From: Phymatolithon calcareum
Lineage: Eukaryota; Rhodophyta; Florideophyceae; Hapalidiales
Direction of reading: 5' to 3'
Length of the DNA: 64,000 bases
Assembly: GCA_977006965.1 (NCBI GenBank)
Contig: OZ345360.1
Span: forward strand, 2,728,001-2,792,000
The position numbers and the translations under genes were made by a program. Below, one piece after another: positions 10,069 through 21,602 of the stretch (the first letter of the stretch is position 1; each line of letters opens with the position of its first letter). The notes below the pieces were generated by a model that was not told the DNA's origin, did no database searches, and saw only the letters and a list, made by a program, of their open reading frames with translations.

Positions 10069-11784
10069 GTTTACATTTTGTCATGTCACTGTGTTTTCTG
10101 TTACATAAAACTAATATATATGTCCGTTACAAGTTGTGTGCGTGCCCATTACAAGTTTCGAGCTTGAGTACTGTATATAAGGGAGTGAGAAATTTTTGTC
10201 GCGCGAGAAATATGTTCGTAGACTTTGTTGCGGGTTGACAATTCGGCTGTTTGGGACCACCTGGTCCTCGGACCGGACCGTTTGAGGACTCTGGACAGTA
10301 ATTGACTTTTTTTAATTAATTTGCTTTTTAATTTAATTAGCTTTTTAATTATCATATTAATAATTACAATTCAGGGGATCAGTGGGGTGCAGAGATTGGC
10401 ACTGCTATACCCCCATTCCGCTGTCGTATCTGGCTGCCTTCCGTGTCCGTAAGGATCCGCGAGCGGGCACGTGAGGATCTGCCGGAGCCCGATTCGCTGT
10501 CCCACCTTACTTTGCAAAGGTGCACTTATGATATATCCATTACAGCGGTCAGGGGCAGCTTTAGTGATAGACTCTAATACTTTCCACAAAGACCTTTTCG
10601 TGGCAGAAGCTACAGGTGGAGTGATGGTCAGGCGAGCTCCATTTTGAGTAGCAGATCGCTGTAAAGCGTGTTTTTCTGCTCAGCACAACAGCAAGTGAGT
10701 AGCCTTACATCTGCGCGTGCAACGCTGGAGCTGATTTTAGATCTGCTTTCGTCTCAAAAAAGGACATATCTGCGGCATCGCTGGCAAACTGTCTATTCAT
10801 CTCGTCATGTAGAGCTTTCTTTCGAAGTGGTTGACGAGAGCGAGGGCGCGTGTGGTGATGAAGGTAAATCTGCCTCTCGGCGTCAAGCAGACTTTGGTCG
10901 CGTACTATTTTACGCAATGGCGTTCCATGATGCAATACAGGAATACTAATCACAGCTCTGTGTGCTAGCAATAGTTACTGCAATAATCAGTGACACCACA
11001 ATTGGTTATTTGTATGGCAATCGCAACACAACGATGTACATCACAAGTAGGGAATAGGGAATAAGGTAGTTGAACTAGCGTCTCTAATTACTTTGTTCAA
11101 TACATGTGCTGTTTGGAACGTGGTTGAACGTGCGTCAGCATCGTGGTACATTTTTATAAATCGCTCTGTAATCTGGATTGGATGCTAACATAGGCAACGT
11201 AGTGTGCTGAAATAAGAAGTTATTCTTGGTTCTGCAAGAGACGATTCCTATTCAATATTGCAATAAACGGGAATTGAAATTAATTATGACCTAAGTCTGG
11301 CGTCAAGTTAAACTTCGAAAAAGTTGTTTGGCACTCTAAACGGTCAATTAAATGGTCGCCCGTTGTAATGCTACGACGCTCAAGCCGCAAAGGAACTTTT
11401 AACAAGAAGTACCAAGCTTAAACGAAGCATTTCAGTGAAAGTGACTGCGAAATAATTACCCGACTGACACTGCCTTGGACAGACGATAGAGTTGATTGAT
11501 AAAATAGTGTAGACAAAATGGTATAAGTAGTAGGGTAAGAGCAGATACAGAAAGGCAAGACAAGAACACACACCCCCCAAAACAAAAAGCGAACGAGAAG
11601 ACATCTCAATTGCAACCTTATCTCGAATTTCCACAGGGCGCTGACGAGACATACCACACCTTGAAATCGGGCGCTGGACGAGGAATCCCGATCCTTGCCG
11701 TACGGGCGCTTCATCGGACCGATATCCATGCTAGAATGACTCGTGTCGACATTCATCACACCAGGCCTGTATTGATTCGTATAA
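10069..11784. other. No gene recognised
   Basis: This is AT-rich DNA (for example the TTAATTAA-rich run near 10310-10370) with only short overlapping frames. A minus-strand frame at 10705-10971 looks charged and coding-like, but it has no family motif and no clean boundaries. Confidence 0.3.
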
Positions 11785-11935
11785 GGCATGGCAGAAAGCG
11801 GTCGATTCCAAGCAACAGCAATCCTTTAGAGGACAGAACTTTGAATCCTTAGTTTTCCCGTCCGCGATTCTAGTGGACGTTTCGTGAGCTGCACAAATGT
11901 AGGTAGCATCAGAGGAAGCCTCGCCCATATTCTGG
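11785..11935 (+). mobile_element. LINE-A 3'-end fragment
   Basis: It closely resembles 14360-14515, the 3' untranslated part of the LINE-A element, sharing TTTTCCCGTCCGC, GTGGACGTTTCGTGA and AGGTAGCATCAGAGGAAGCC in order. It is a short, 5'-truncated or decayed copy. Confidence 0.7.
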
Positions 11936-13259
11936 ACTGTACCCATTTTGGGTACTCGCGCAACTTCTTCTCGAGAGTACTGCGGCGCACCAGTGCACGG
12001 CTCCATGCGTGTTTTACGATAGAAAGGGATAGGCCGCGTTGTGAAAAGCTATGCGCTACTTCAGAATATTGGCTTCATCCGCCAAGAGACGCCGTTCAGT
12101 TCTTAAATCCTTCGAATATTTACATGATATTTCGTCAGCGCCATCTTGCTGCGGTGAGGTTCCACATCTCTCCGCTCAGTTGACAGTGGCATTCTCAAAA
12201 ATTGTCTCTCGCACAAATTTGTGTGGCTCCAAATTTTAATGCAAATTGTGCGAGAAACAATGCCTGCCTTAAGATCATTGGTTTCCGGCTGCGTGATGCT
12301 TCGTCTACCTGGCATACGAAGATGCGGCCGGAGCTCGTCCCAGACGTAATCACCGATGACGTTTTGCGTGCCAGTTACAACTTCGTACGCAAATGCTCTT
12401 CTGTCATGTATCAATGTTAGGTATGGAATCGATGCTGAATACAAGCTGGGCGCGTACTTCTTCAATCTGTTTCTGAACACTGTACCGGATGCTGTGGTGA
12501 TCGCGTCTAAAGCGGCAGGTGTCCACGTAGAACAGGCCTGTTTGCTCCGTCATGATGATTTTGATCTTGAACGATTCATGCAGAGGCTGCATTTTTCGAT
12601 CTTATTTACGAAAAGGAGGATTACAGGAGTTGATCCTGGCTGCCGACTGTAGACGATTGCAGCTTTACTATCGACTGGTGGGGGCGGATACAAGCTCCGA
12701 TGCCAAAAGGTGGATACTATACGTATTGGGCGGACGCAGCATGGGAGGAAGCTCCGAAATTTCAGAGCTTCCTCCTACTTTGGAAAGTAGCACTGCCCTT
12801 GACTTCGCTGCGCTACTTTGCCGGCTCTTCGTTGCATCCATTCTTTCCCATCTTCTGTCCAGCTTTCTAGCCCTTGCTTGATATCTGATGATGAGGTTTT
12901 CATGATCAAGTCCAGGAACAAGTGTATGTTTTGAGTTTTCCATAGTCTGTTTCAATTAATCGCGGCGTTGATGTCTGGAAAGGGTTCTCAATCGAGGGTT
13001 TCCATTCCTCTGTTCCAGCATGAGTGTTCCAGCACTGTCTTTACAACCCATCCCGTGCTTTCAATAATAACGCACATGTACATAACCTGCATGAGATTTA
13101 TTGAATAGGTGATTTTCGCGCTGTTGCCTTCTAGAATCGGGAGCAAGTTTTACATTCTCTTGCTCAAAGCCAAATGCAGCATCTCCGAAATGGAGCTACT
13201 GTACAGGTTTTGAGATGCTTCCTACTGAAATTTATCAGTATTGCAGAGGTAAACCTGAA
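11936..13259. other. No gene recognised
   Basis: Only short overlapping frames are present. The one notable structure is the 32-base palindrome annotated at 12744-12775. Confidence 0.3.
12744..12775. repeat. 32-bp near-perfect palindrome
   Basis: The left half GGAGGAAGCTCCGAAA pairs with the right half with a single mismatch. Because it is palindromic, both strands encode the same peptide-like string (SSEISELP) in overlapping frames. No function is assigned. Confidence 0.7.
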
Positions 13260-14350
13260 CTGAAGTACCGGTTATCCTCATCGCAGACGATGTTCTTCTC
13301 TCTGCGAAATCACTCCTTGCACTTCAAGGACTATTGGATATAGCTACCCAATGGGCACAAGAGCGAGAGATGACTTGGAACACTAAACAAGGGAAAAGCG
13401 AAGTCCTCGAATCAGAGGAAACATTGGGCAAGATATTCAAGCTAGCGAACAAGGTACTAGCACAAGTTCCGGAGGTCACGTACCTGGGAGTATCCCTAGA
13501 CCCCGGAGGAGTCACAGATACGTTAATGATGCATCGACTAAAGAAAGCAAGGACGGCCGTGTACGAGTTGCGTACACTGGGAGTGTTCAAGAAAGGGCTG
13601 AGTATACAGAAGTGTATTCAGATATACAAGGCACTAGTGCAGCCACGCTGGGAGTACGCAATGCACTTAACGCCCTGGAGAGAAGACGTACAAAATGCCG
13701 TCAAGGAAGTAGAAGCAACATTCTTCAATCAAGTTTTCGGGCCACTGGGCCGAGGAAGGACGGATAGGCTCCGTCTCCTGTGCCGGATCCAGGCGGCCGC
13801 ACATCGACGAGAAATCTTGGCCTTCAAAATGCTGAGAAGGAACAAGGCGAAAGAACGTATGTATTCAAATGAAGTGCCCGAAAGAAGAAACAACCATGAA
13901 TGGCAGTACACGAGGAAAGATATCGCCGCGATGGAGACCAGAGAGCCGTTCGGTGAAGCTGTAAAGCATATCTAAACAAACCAATCTTCGCAAACACTTC
14001 GATCGAAATTTCTGGAAATGGAAGGAGACCGCCTAGAATCGAAGCGGAAAAGAAAGATACCATACGACAAGACAAGAGAATTGCCAGCAATCCTCAAGTT
14101 CCCCAAGGTGAAGCTCAGACAACTCGCGCTGCAGTATGCCTGTGGCAGATTCCCACGGGTGTCAACAACAAGTATGACTGAAGAATTCGGCACCAGAGCC
14201 AGAGAGCATATGGAGACCCTTGAACGCACGCTAGCAGGGTACGAACTCGAAGGAGAAAAACGACTGGAAACAGAAAAGGCGCTAGATGAGCTCTTACTAT
14301 TTAGCAATACACTCACAGAACGCATGGAGAACGAAGAAGGGCTGTATTAA
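13260..14350 (+). pseudogene. LINE-A reverse transcriptase, C-terminal half, broken
   Basis: The frame opens after a stop near 13257 and contains the catalytic reverse-transcriptase block IADDVLLSAKS (about 13280), then the typical thumb and C-terminal features of LINE proteins (LLDIATQWAQE, YLGVSLDPGG, IYKALVQPRWEYAMH). An in-frame TAA at 13973-13975 interrupts it, after which the same frame stays open to 14350. The N-terminal half of RT and any endonuclease are missing, so this is a 5'-truncated dead copy. It is related to LINE-B but clearly a distinct family: the same layout with many substitutions. Confidence 0.8.
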
Positions 14351-14560
14351 TCCGCAGAATGCAAGGCAAAAAGTGGTCGAGTCCAAGCACCAACAATCCC
14401 GTAGTGGACTGAGATAGGACTACTTTGAGTCCTGAGTTTTCCCGTCCGCCATACTGGTGGACGTTTCGTGAACTACACAAAGGTAGGTAGCATCAGAGGA
14501 AGCCTTGCCCATATCTTCGGAAGTCTGCAGTGCTTTTAAATGAACTTGAAAGGAAAAAAA
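14351..14560 (+). mobile_element. LINE-A 3' untranslated region with A-rich end
   Basis: It follows the broken LINE-A reading frame and shares its sequence with the fragment at 11785-11935 and, on the opposite strand, with the end of the insertion at 19574-20974. It ends in an A-rich run near 14552, consistent with a poly(A)-tailed LINE. Confidence 0.7.
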
Positions 14561-14689
14561 AGAGTATTGCAGAGGTACTCTACACCTTTTCATTGAGCTG
14601 GAAATAGTGCTTGGGGCGCTTAGAAAAAGCGGTTGTTAGTGCCTTGTTTTCACATTTCCGCAGCGCAAATGGTGCAGATGCTATTTGGA

Positions 14690-14750
14690 ATAAAAAGCTG
14701 GAATATCTCTGTTCCTGTTTTGCCGAGTTGTTGGGAGCATTTAAATAAAA
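14690..14750 (+). mobile_element. LINE-B-like 3' terminal scrap
   Basis: GAGTTGTTGGGAGCATTTAA followed by ATAAAACATCCC resembles the LINE-B 3' ends at 51935-51968 and 53680-53712. It is short, so support is modest. Confidence 0.4.
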
Positions 14751-14869
14751 CATCCCATAACTCCTTTTGCCGAGTTTGAATGCCTGAAGCTATGAACTGA
14801 AAGACTAACATGCTGTCTAGTTTTTATTTTCGTTTGTCGCAATTGATCGCGAAAATCTGTCAATGCGAC

Positions 14870-16470
14870 TCACTCATTCGCTTTTATTGTGCTACTATGC
14901 AGAGTCGCTCTAATCCCGCTCTTCAGGACCACACGTAACTTAGCTCGAGTAGGTTTCAGCCTCCGATGGACAAATCGTTCGTTCACCGCAGCTCCTGCCT
15001 GTGCGACAATCCTTCGACGCTCTGTCATCGTAGCTGTCGTGTAGCTCTCGCATATTCCGCAAGTAACACTGCACGCATACCCTTTCTCATCATCTCTTGC
15101 TCTTGAGATATCGAGCTTCGAAGGCGGCCGCACCCATATGCCACGCTCCCCAAGATCCTTGTTAACAAACTGCGCGAAACGCCCCCGCAGCCACCCCTCC
15201 ACTTCACCAATCAATGTCTTATTCACTCCAGTGACAACTACTATCACGTTCGTAGCGTGAGCGGACATTATGTCGGCTACTGTCACGGGAACACGAGCGA
15301 ATGTACTCCACTCGGAGAGACCGCCAATGCTGTCTATCCGCTGGGCGATCGCAAGAGCGGCACGCATCTCCGTCTGCACAGTGTCCACGACAGCGCTTGA
15401 CACCCTACGATTTGCATTGTCGCGCGTGATTGGCGTCACGACAACGCACTCGGGCTTGGCTCCGGGCACACCGTCGAGACTGCCCAACCTGGAGCGCGGA
15501 ATTGGGCCATCAAGCGTTACCGCCTGCGCGGCGAAGTCAAAAGAAGCGAACATACTGAAAAACGCGACCAAGAGCTTCCCAATGCCACCTTCGCCACCAA
15601 CTTCCTTACCTTCTGCGACCGCGGATTATACGGCCACCAGCATCACTATCGACCACGAAACCCCGGAGAACAAAGTGTACCCGCACCCTGTGAGCATCTT
15701 TGCATTCGCCCATGCTTTCACCTCCTGCAACGCCCGCACAAAGTGGTCCAGTGTGAGCTCTGAACGAGCAATAAGAGAATCCAGAAGAGCAGCAAGTGCC
15801 TTTGAGTCTGCGACCGCATCTCTCCCCAGCTTCGAGTCGCCGAACATGACGTCGACGGGGAGAGTGCCGTGGGTCTGCCGCAGACCGCCCAGCTCGACGA
15901 TCGGGCAGATGGCGTCGCCAGCGCAGCGCAAGGCGCCCGGCCGCGCGCCGACGAGGATGCGTCGCGCAGCTGACACGAACTGCTCCCCACTGAGGGGCGG
16001 CTCTACCGGCGGCGGCACGAGCACGACGTCGAGGTCTTGCGTGGCTGCGTGCCCACGCATGAGCGCGGCAGAGCCGACCGGCACAAGGGCGAGGGGTTTG
16101 CGGCCGCCGAAGGCTCGGCGGGCGAGCGCGCGCACCAACTGCAGTGTACCGACGGCGGAAGGGGGCGCTCCCGGCATCGCGGCGTGCAGCGGGATCGTCT
16201 CCGCAACCTCCATCCTCCGGCCGACCTTCTGCAGCACGGCAAGATGCGACAGAGGCAGCGACCACGCGTCCCTCTTCTCGGCCGCGAAGCAGGTGCGGGC
16301 CGCGGCTACAAACGCCGCGACATCTTCATCGGCGTTGCGCTCGCGAGCCACGCTCAGGTGCGGCGTCCAGCCCTGCGGACGGCACTTCATGCGCGGCGCG
16401 CCGGCGACGCAATCCGCCACCTGCGCGGCCACTGCATGTAGATTGCGGAGCGCGACAGTGTGGTTTTCTA
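14870..16470 (-). pseudogene. Truncated duplicate of the MJ1316-EEP-2H-PAP gene
   Basis: This is colinear with 25058-26660, the 3' half of the intact gene, and very similar to it at nucleotide and protein level. It contains the second 2H motif (TPHLSVAR), the nucleotidyltransferase GS and DLD motifs (VGSAALM, DLDVVLV), the third acidic PVDVMFG and the KAWANAKMLTG block. It is dead for two visible reasons. An in-frame CAA-to-TAA change creates a stop at 15626-15628, and the 5' half (MJ1316 and EEP) is missing because the copy ends abruptly near 16470 against LINE-B sequence. The similarity extends on the other side to about 14835, just past the stop codon. Confidence 0.9.
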
Positions 16471-16478
16471 CGGTAGGG

Positions 16479-17360
16479 TAGTCTCTGCACTCATGATGTC
16501 CTTGATTCGTATTTCTCTACTACCAAGTGCACATGTGCGTCGTTTGCACTCATCTTCCGCATCAGGGCCCATCTGCGATGATGATAAAATGCGTTGGAGT
16601 GCAACCAGCGCAATTACCGCAGTGATACAAAAGTTCTCACCCAGTATTGATATTTTCCACAATGGCGCTCGACTAAATATTAGCCTCAGGCATCTCAGTC
16701 ATGTCGCCCTGTCCCTTAAACAGAGGATCTTCGGTAGTGTGGTCGATTCAATGGGAATCATCACTTATCTTCCATTTTCTTTATGTCCCCATTCCTCGAT
16801 TATTTCTCTTCATCGGTTCTTCTTTGATACTACTCCCTGTTTTACTTTCTGTAGGGCTTTTCTCAAGTCGTCAAATTCCTTGAGACATTCAATGTCCTTT
16901 GCTTCCACTATGTCCTTCTCTCTACCAGAATATTCTTCTGTCTCTTCGAGCTGCTTCTTATCCAGTACCAGGCCGAAGGAAAACCTTGCCGCTTGATGTC
17001 TTCTTCTCATCGCCCGAGGTTCTAGTCCACCAGGATTCACTTTCGGCAGCGTCGGTGCTCTGCATACTTTCCGAAGACATGCATGTAATATAGTCTTTCT
17101 GCATATTCGATAGCCGGACGCAATCGCTTTGTCTTGGCGTCACATTTCGAACATATTCCCATTTTGGCAAAAATTAGACACTTAAAGATTCTGATGCATG
17201 TCGCCTCTTCGAATCCTCGGACGTTAACTCCGACCTGCTGTAGTTTGTGTATATATTCAGCAGCATTTCGTACTCTCTATAGAGCCATGTCATCTGTTGC
17301 CCCCTTGTCGTTCATACTTACCCCAAGATAGGGGATTCTCCAGGCTTGATGCAGCTCTCG
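16479..17360 (-). mobile_element. Degenerate LINE-B fragment (left inverted-duplication arm)
   Basis: The minus strand encodes scattered, frameshifted LINE-B pieces, for example LRKALQKVKQGVVSKKNR and a YLGV...NDKGATDD block, in the order expected for the RT C-terminus. Its counterpart in the other arm is 49079-49158 plus 51086-51885. The 3' untranslated end is absent here because the copy abuts the truncated RNA-repair pseudogene at about 16478. Confidence 0.75.
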
Positions 17361-17916
17361 TGATGAGGGAGACCATAACTATCACACAGGCTGCTCGACT
17401 GCGAGAGACCGCTCGCCAACATAGACCGTGTAGCTGCGACAGATGCACTTTCAAGGGGCTCGGACACTGTTGCACTTGGAGCACAGGACTTCTGGAAGCC
17501 TCTCAATAGGTAGAGAGACTATGTGATAGTACTATGTGGTCATTTTGGGAATACGCACCTAGGCAAGGGAAGCTGCTGTAGTATCTGAAACTTCTGGCTC
17601 TTTGGCTTTTAAAATAGCATGAGTCCTCCGTCTTTGCAGAGTTTACAGATCATGTTGAGCTTGACTGAGCTAAGCAAACGTCCACTGACGAGTGAAGAAC
17701 TATGGTCGTGAACAAGTCACGAACTGGCTGCTCCATTAGGCGCAAAAAGCAGTCCAGAGAGCATTTGCTATCCGATTACAACAAAGACATACTACTGTAA
17801 AGAATAAATACCAAATCGCCCAGCTCTTAGCGTGACTCTTAAGAGTCTGAGTGCAGACAAGTGATGCCACGGAACCTGTTGCCTGTGGAACAGAGACATT
17901 AGAGCTTGATTAGTAC

Positions 17917-18931
17917 TTATGTGAAAGTAATGGGGTCATCATGCCCTCGAGATCGGCACAACGTACAGTCTCCGGCAGTGAATTTCAATTCCCAATCAAG
18001 AGTGACAACCACATTTCCGTCCTTTTCGAAGTGAATGGGGCTGATTACAGTTACAGCTGCAAAGCTAGCAAAGCTGAACTCCGCCACTCCAACAACTTCT
18101 TCGACACTGGATAAATTAGAAAAAGCAGTAAAACAATCGGGTTAGAATTCCTTTCTCTCTTACCATGCTAATAGAAAGAGATGGAGCTTACTCGGTTTCT
18201 GGGAGAGGTTACGCCGAACATTGCGCAGCAGAACAAGCTTAGTATCAGTGTGATTTAGAGTTCATATGGAACAGTGAGAGACTGTTGTCCTGACTTACCT
18301 TCGGTGAGTTTGTTGAGAGTAAGCTTCAGTTTCTGAAATCCCTTCACATGCATTGTTACCGTTCTGCCTCATCAACCATTGTCCAAACAGGTTAGTTCCC
18401 CACCAGTGTATAGAGCTCAAAATACAAAATATTTGGATACGTACTTCGTCGATTGGTCTTCATTCGTAGGATTGTGTTTCGCCCCGCATATGCCTGCAAA
18501 CAGGAAATCATCGCACAGCACCTCCTCCCAAAGCATTGGAATTATTTATTTATTTTTATTCTTTTCTCGAAAAGTGTCGAGAATAAATAATTTATTGTTG
18601 AACGCAGAAGCAATAAATTATTGTATTCAAGTTCAGTGAGGTATAAATAACTGGTTATTCCCCGAATTATTGGATCCTTCTTGCTACTTTCTGTCGCGAT
18701 AGAATAACCGGATCGAAAAAATGAGGAGTCCGATACAATAATTGTCGCAACCACGACGATCTCAATAAATACAATAAATATGCGAGACTCAGGAATAAAT
18801 TATTGGAACAATAATTTAAATAATTACAATAGCAATTATTTTTTCCAATGCTTTGCCTCCTCCACAATGTATCCTTGGGTGCGAAAAGCCTCGCACCAGG
18901 GATAGTAGAGGGTGAGACGTCCCGGCCGCAT
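17917..18931 (-). pseudogene. Disabled left-arm copy of the small spliced gene
   Basis: This is the reverse-complement counterpart of the gene at 47832-48508. The splice sites are conserved, including the 7-base microexon flanked by CTCTCCCAG and GTAAGC. The first coding exon is destroyed twice: a 2-base deletion shifts the frame shortly before or at the start region (codons reading QRKLCSQHA instead of QRKVCVVNM), and a 327-bp MITE lies inside the exon. The stop codon is TAA here versus TGA in the right copy. It is a pseudogene preserving the gene structure. Confidence 0.75.
18529..18855. mobile_element. hAT-like MITE, 327 bp
   Basis: The AT-rich non-coding element has perfect 13-bp terminal inverted repeats (CAAAGCATTGGAA at 18529-18541; complement at 18843-18855). 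It is flanked by 8-bp direct repeats CCTCCTCC (18521-18528 and 18856-18863). The right-arm copy has no insertion at this place, which confirms mobility. An 8-bp duplication and a CA-starting terminus fit non-autonomous hAT elements. Confidence 0.88.
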
Positions 18932-19573
18932 GTTGACTACACAGTTTTCTTTGGAATGGCACGGCTCGGGTTTTCAGCACAGGAGCCGGCCCTTTTATAG
19001 GGGTCACAGTGAAAGTTTTGTCAAGATAACCTGCATTTCTGCCGGAACGGGAAATGCGATATCTAGGAGCCACGAAAAGCAGCTTCACGGTTAAAATTGA
19101 CTACAAAACAGGAAAGTGTTTAAATTCGAGATGCCTCCAAAAAGACTTCCGAATCGATCTTGCATCGTTGAACATGAAAAGCAAATACAATCGATTGGAC
19201 ACCTTCAATGTAGAGCCAATAGTGAAGCCCATAGCGCACAGAAGCGAATACTAAATTACTTTGGCTAATCTACAATTAGAACAACAGCGCCTTTACATCC
19301 CCGACAAAATGACGTTTTTTCTTTGACTGATAATGGATGCATGAAACGAATTTAGAATTCGCAAGTGTGGCTGGCTTCTCAGACGGTTAAATCCCCAACA
19401 TGAAAAAGTGGTATATCAGAAGGAAGGGCCATTGAATTTAAAGTGACGACAGCACCTGATGTAGAAGTTTCAGATTGTCAATGGACTGATATTTGATGGA
19501 AAGTGGAGAGTATATTTGCTGGTTTCTATTAACGTTTTGGAGCTATTAAACAATGATCAATATGAGCGTGATA

Positions 19574-20974
19574 AAGTTTTTTTTGAGCAAAGTTTATTTA
19601 AAAGCCTTCCGAAGATATGGGCAAGGCTTCCTCAGTTGCTACCTACCTTTGTGTAGCTTACGAAAACGCACCGCCAGAGGGGCGGGCGGAAAAACTTAGG
19701 ATCTCAGATATCCCATCTAAATTGCAGAACTCCTGTATTGTTCGCCGTAGACGACCCACGGTAGCGAGGCGTCATTGCGTGTTCTTCGTGCCACATTTTG
19801 CAGCTCGGTGATCAGTGCACCGAGCTCGTTTGACAGCTGATCCGATAGCATGTCGTAACCGCGCCTGGCACGTGGTGCGGTATCCGCGTAAGTCCCTATT
19901 GATTAAGGGCGTTGACATCGTCTCTATAGACGCTCTGCCGGCAGCGGCATACCGCTGGTATTTTAGGTATTCTCTGGAAACCGACCTCTTGCTCGGTGTT
20001 GCACGACTTCTCCACTTCCGCCGCCGTGCTCGCTCCTCGGCTGTTTGCTCCGCGCAACGTATCTTCTCATAGGTGTTACGAAGGCTTCTGCGTTGCTCCT
20101 GCCAGTGCGCCTGCTTCCTGTTAAAGCAGTTTTTTTCACGCATTGGTTCGTTGACGCCTAGCTGTCTCCGATTTACAGCAGCCCCTCGCGGGGATCGGCT
20201 TTACGCGGCACTTGAATTGGCTCGCGCTCGGAGCAATTGCACAAAGGAAATAAATGAGCATGGCACGCGGCGTGGTACTTACATAAGTCCCTATCGGGTG
20301 GGGGCGTTGACATCGTCACTATAGATGATATTGTGGTAGCGGCATACCGCTTATCTTGAAACCGAGTTCTTTCTCGGTGCTTCAGGTCTTCTCTTGAGAA
20401 CGACTTCTTCCTCGATGTTGCAAGTCTTCTCCATTCCCGGTGTCGCGCTCGTTTCTTGATTGTTTGATCCGCGTCGCGTAGCCTCGCATGGATGTCACGA
20501 AAGCTTCTGCGTTGCTCCTGCCAGTGCGCCTGCTTCCTGTTGAAGCAGTCTTTTTTTTACACATTGGTTGGTTGACGCCTAGCTGTCTCCGGTTACAGCA
20601 GCCCCTCGCGGGGATCGGCCTTGCGCGGCACTTGGCTTGGTTCGCGCGCGGAGCAATTGCCCGACGAAAACGAACTTGGACCGGTTATGATAGCTTGCTT
20701 GTTTCATTTGCCACCTCAATTTGCGGAATTAGTCAATTTCCTACGGCGGCGATGCGTTGGCATCGGAGTCACCGAGAAAACTGGAGACTTTGGTGGCGCA
20801 ACAATGTAGGCGCGTTCCCGATCCTGACGCCCAATTTCGGCGGAGCTACCGCCAAAATGCGCGCATTTGCCGGCCTCATAGGCAAGGGCGCTTCTGCCGG
20901 CGCGGGCGAACCGCCCGCGCCGGAATTCTTGGCTTCTTGGTTTGTGGCCCGGTCGGTCCGTACCTGACGTTCTC
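19574..20974 (-). mobile_element. LINE-A-tailed retroelement insertion with 12-bp target-site duplication
   Basis: The insert is absent from the right arm and flanked by ATGAGCGTGATA (19562-19573 and 20975-20986). The left end reads as a T run, that is, an A tail on the minus strand, followed by sequence matching the LINE-A 3' end (compare 14470-14545 in reverse complement). The distal (5') end carries a GC-rich palindromic block (20898-20924) shared with the LINE-C-tailed insertion at 21603. A tandem duplication fills the middle. No reverse transcriptase is encoded, so this copy is non-autonomous. Confidence 0.85.
19864..20660. repeat. Tandem duplication of about 395 bp inside the LINE-A-tailed element
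   Basis: Unit 1 (about 19864-20240) and unit 2 (about 20259-20660) share, in the same order, AAGTCCCTAT, GGGCGTTGACATCGTC, GCGGCATACCGC, GCTTCTGCGTTGCTCCTGCC, GTTGACGCCTAGCTGTCTCC and CAGCCCCTCGCGGGGATCGG. The units differ by small indels. They may be promoter-type monomers of the element or a duplicated internal domain. Confidence 0.85.
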
Positions 20975-21602
20975 ATGAGCGTGATAGTGTTAGAATGGGA
21001 AAAAGCAACAGAAAACTTCTTACTGTTTTGATGGAAAATTCAAATGCGGCTGTCAAGATCCTGCTTTCTGTAATGAACACTGAAGAGCTGCTTTCGGAAA
21101 AACAGTCCTGATATGAACGCTCCCCAGCCCTCCGTTCTCTCTATACCGCGCAAGCAAGGAGTAGATGTTGAAGTAACAACATTTGAACTAGACGTGATTC
21201 CATAATCCGAGCATCCATTACAACGTCTAGTTTGCAGGGCAATCAGCGAATTTCTCAGGAGTTCCATGTAGGAGATAGGTTGTCTACGATCCAAACTTTT
21301 CCAATCCCCTGTGACAGGTGGTTGGTTCTCGCGCGCTAGCCAGTGGCAATTTTAACGCTAACGTGGCGTACAAAAAGGTCGGAGAAAACTAGAGTGTGAA
21401 AGCAAAGAACAAGCGGGAGAGAATTGTAAAGTGCGGGAGAGATTGAAGGTGTGAAATGTGATAACAATAGAAAGGAAGAAAAAAGGAAGAATAAAAAGAT
21501 TGGAAGGGTTCGGATATGGATGGTGTCGATGTTCTCTTTAGTCGGCGAACTTGGATGGGCTGTCAGCTTCCGCACAAACGCACGAATTGAAATGGAAGAT
21601 GG

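Larger units (their letters stand above)
16479..21466. repeat. Left arm of large inverted duplication
   Basis: Read in reverse complement, this interval matches 46714-51885 over essentially its whole length once three later insertions are removed (18529-18855 and 19574-20974 here, 49159-51072 there). Similarity is high but clearly below identity, with small indels. The outer end lies inside LINE-B sequence; the inner end is at GTGATAA near 21466. About 25 kb of unique sequence separates the arms. Confidence 0.85.
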
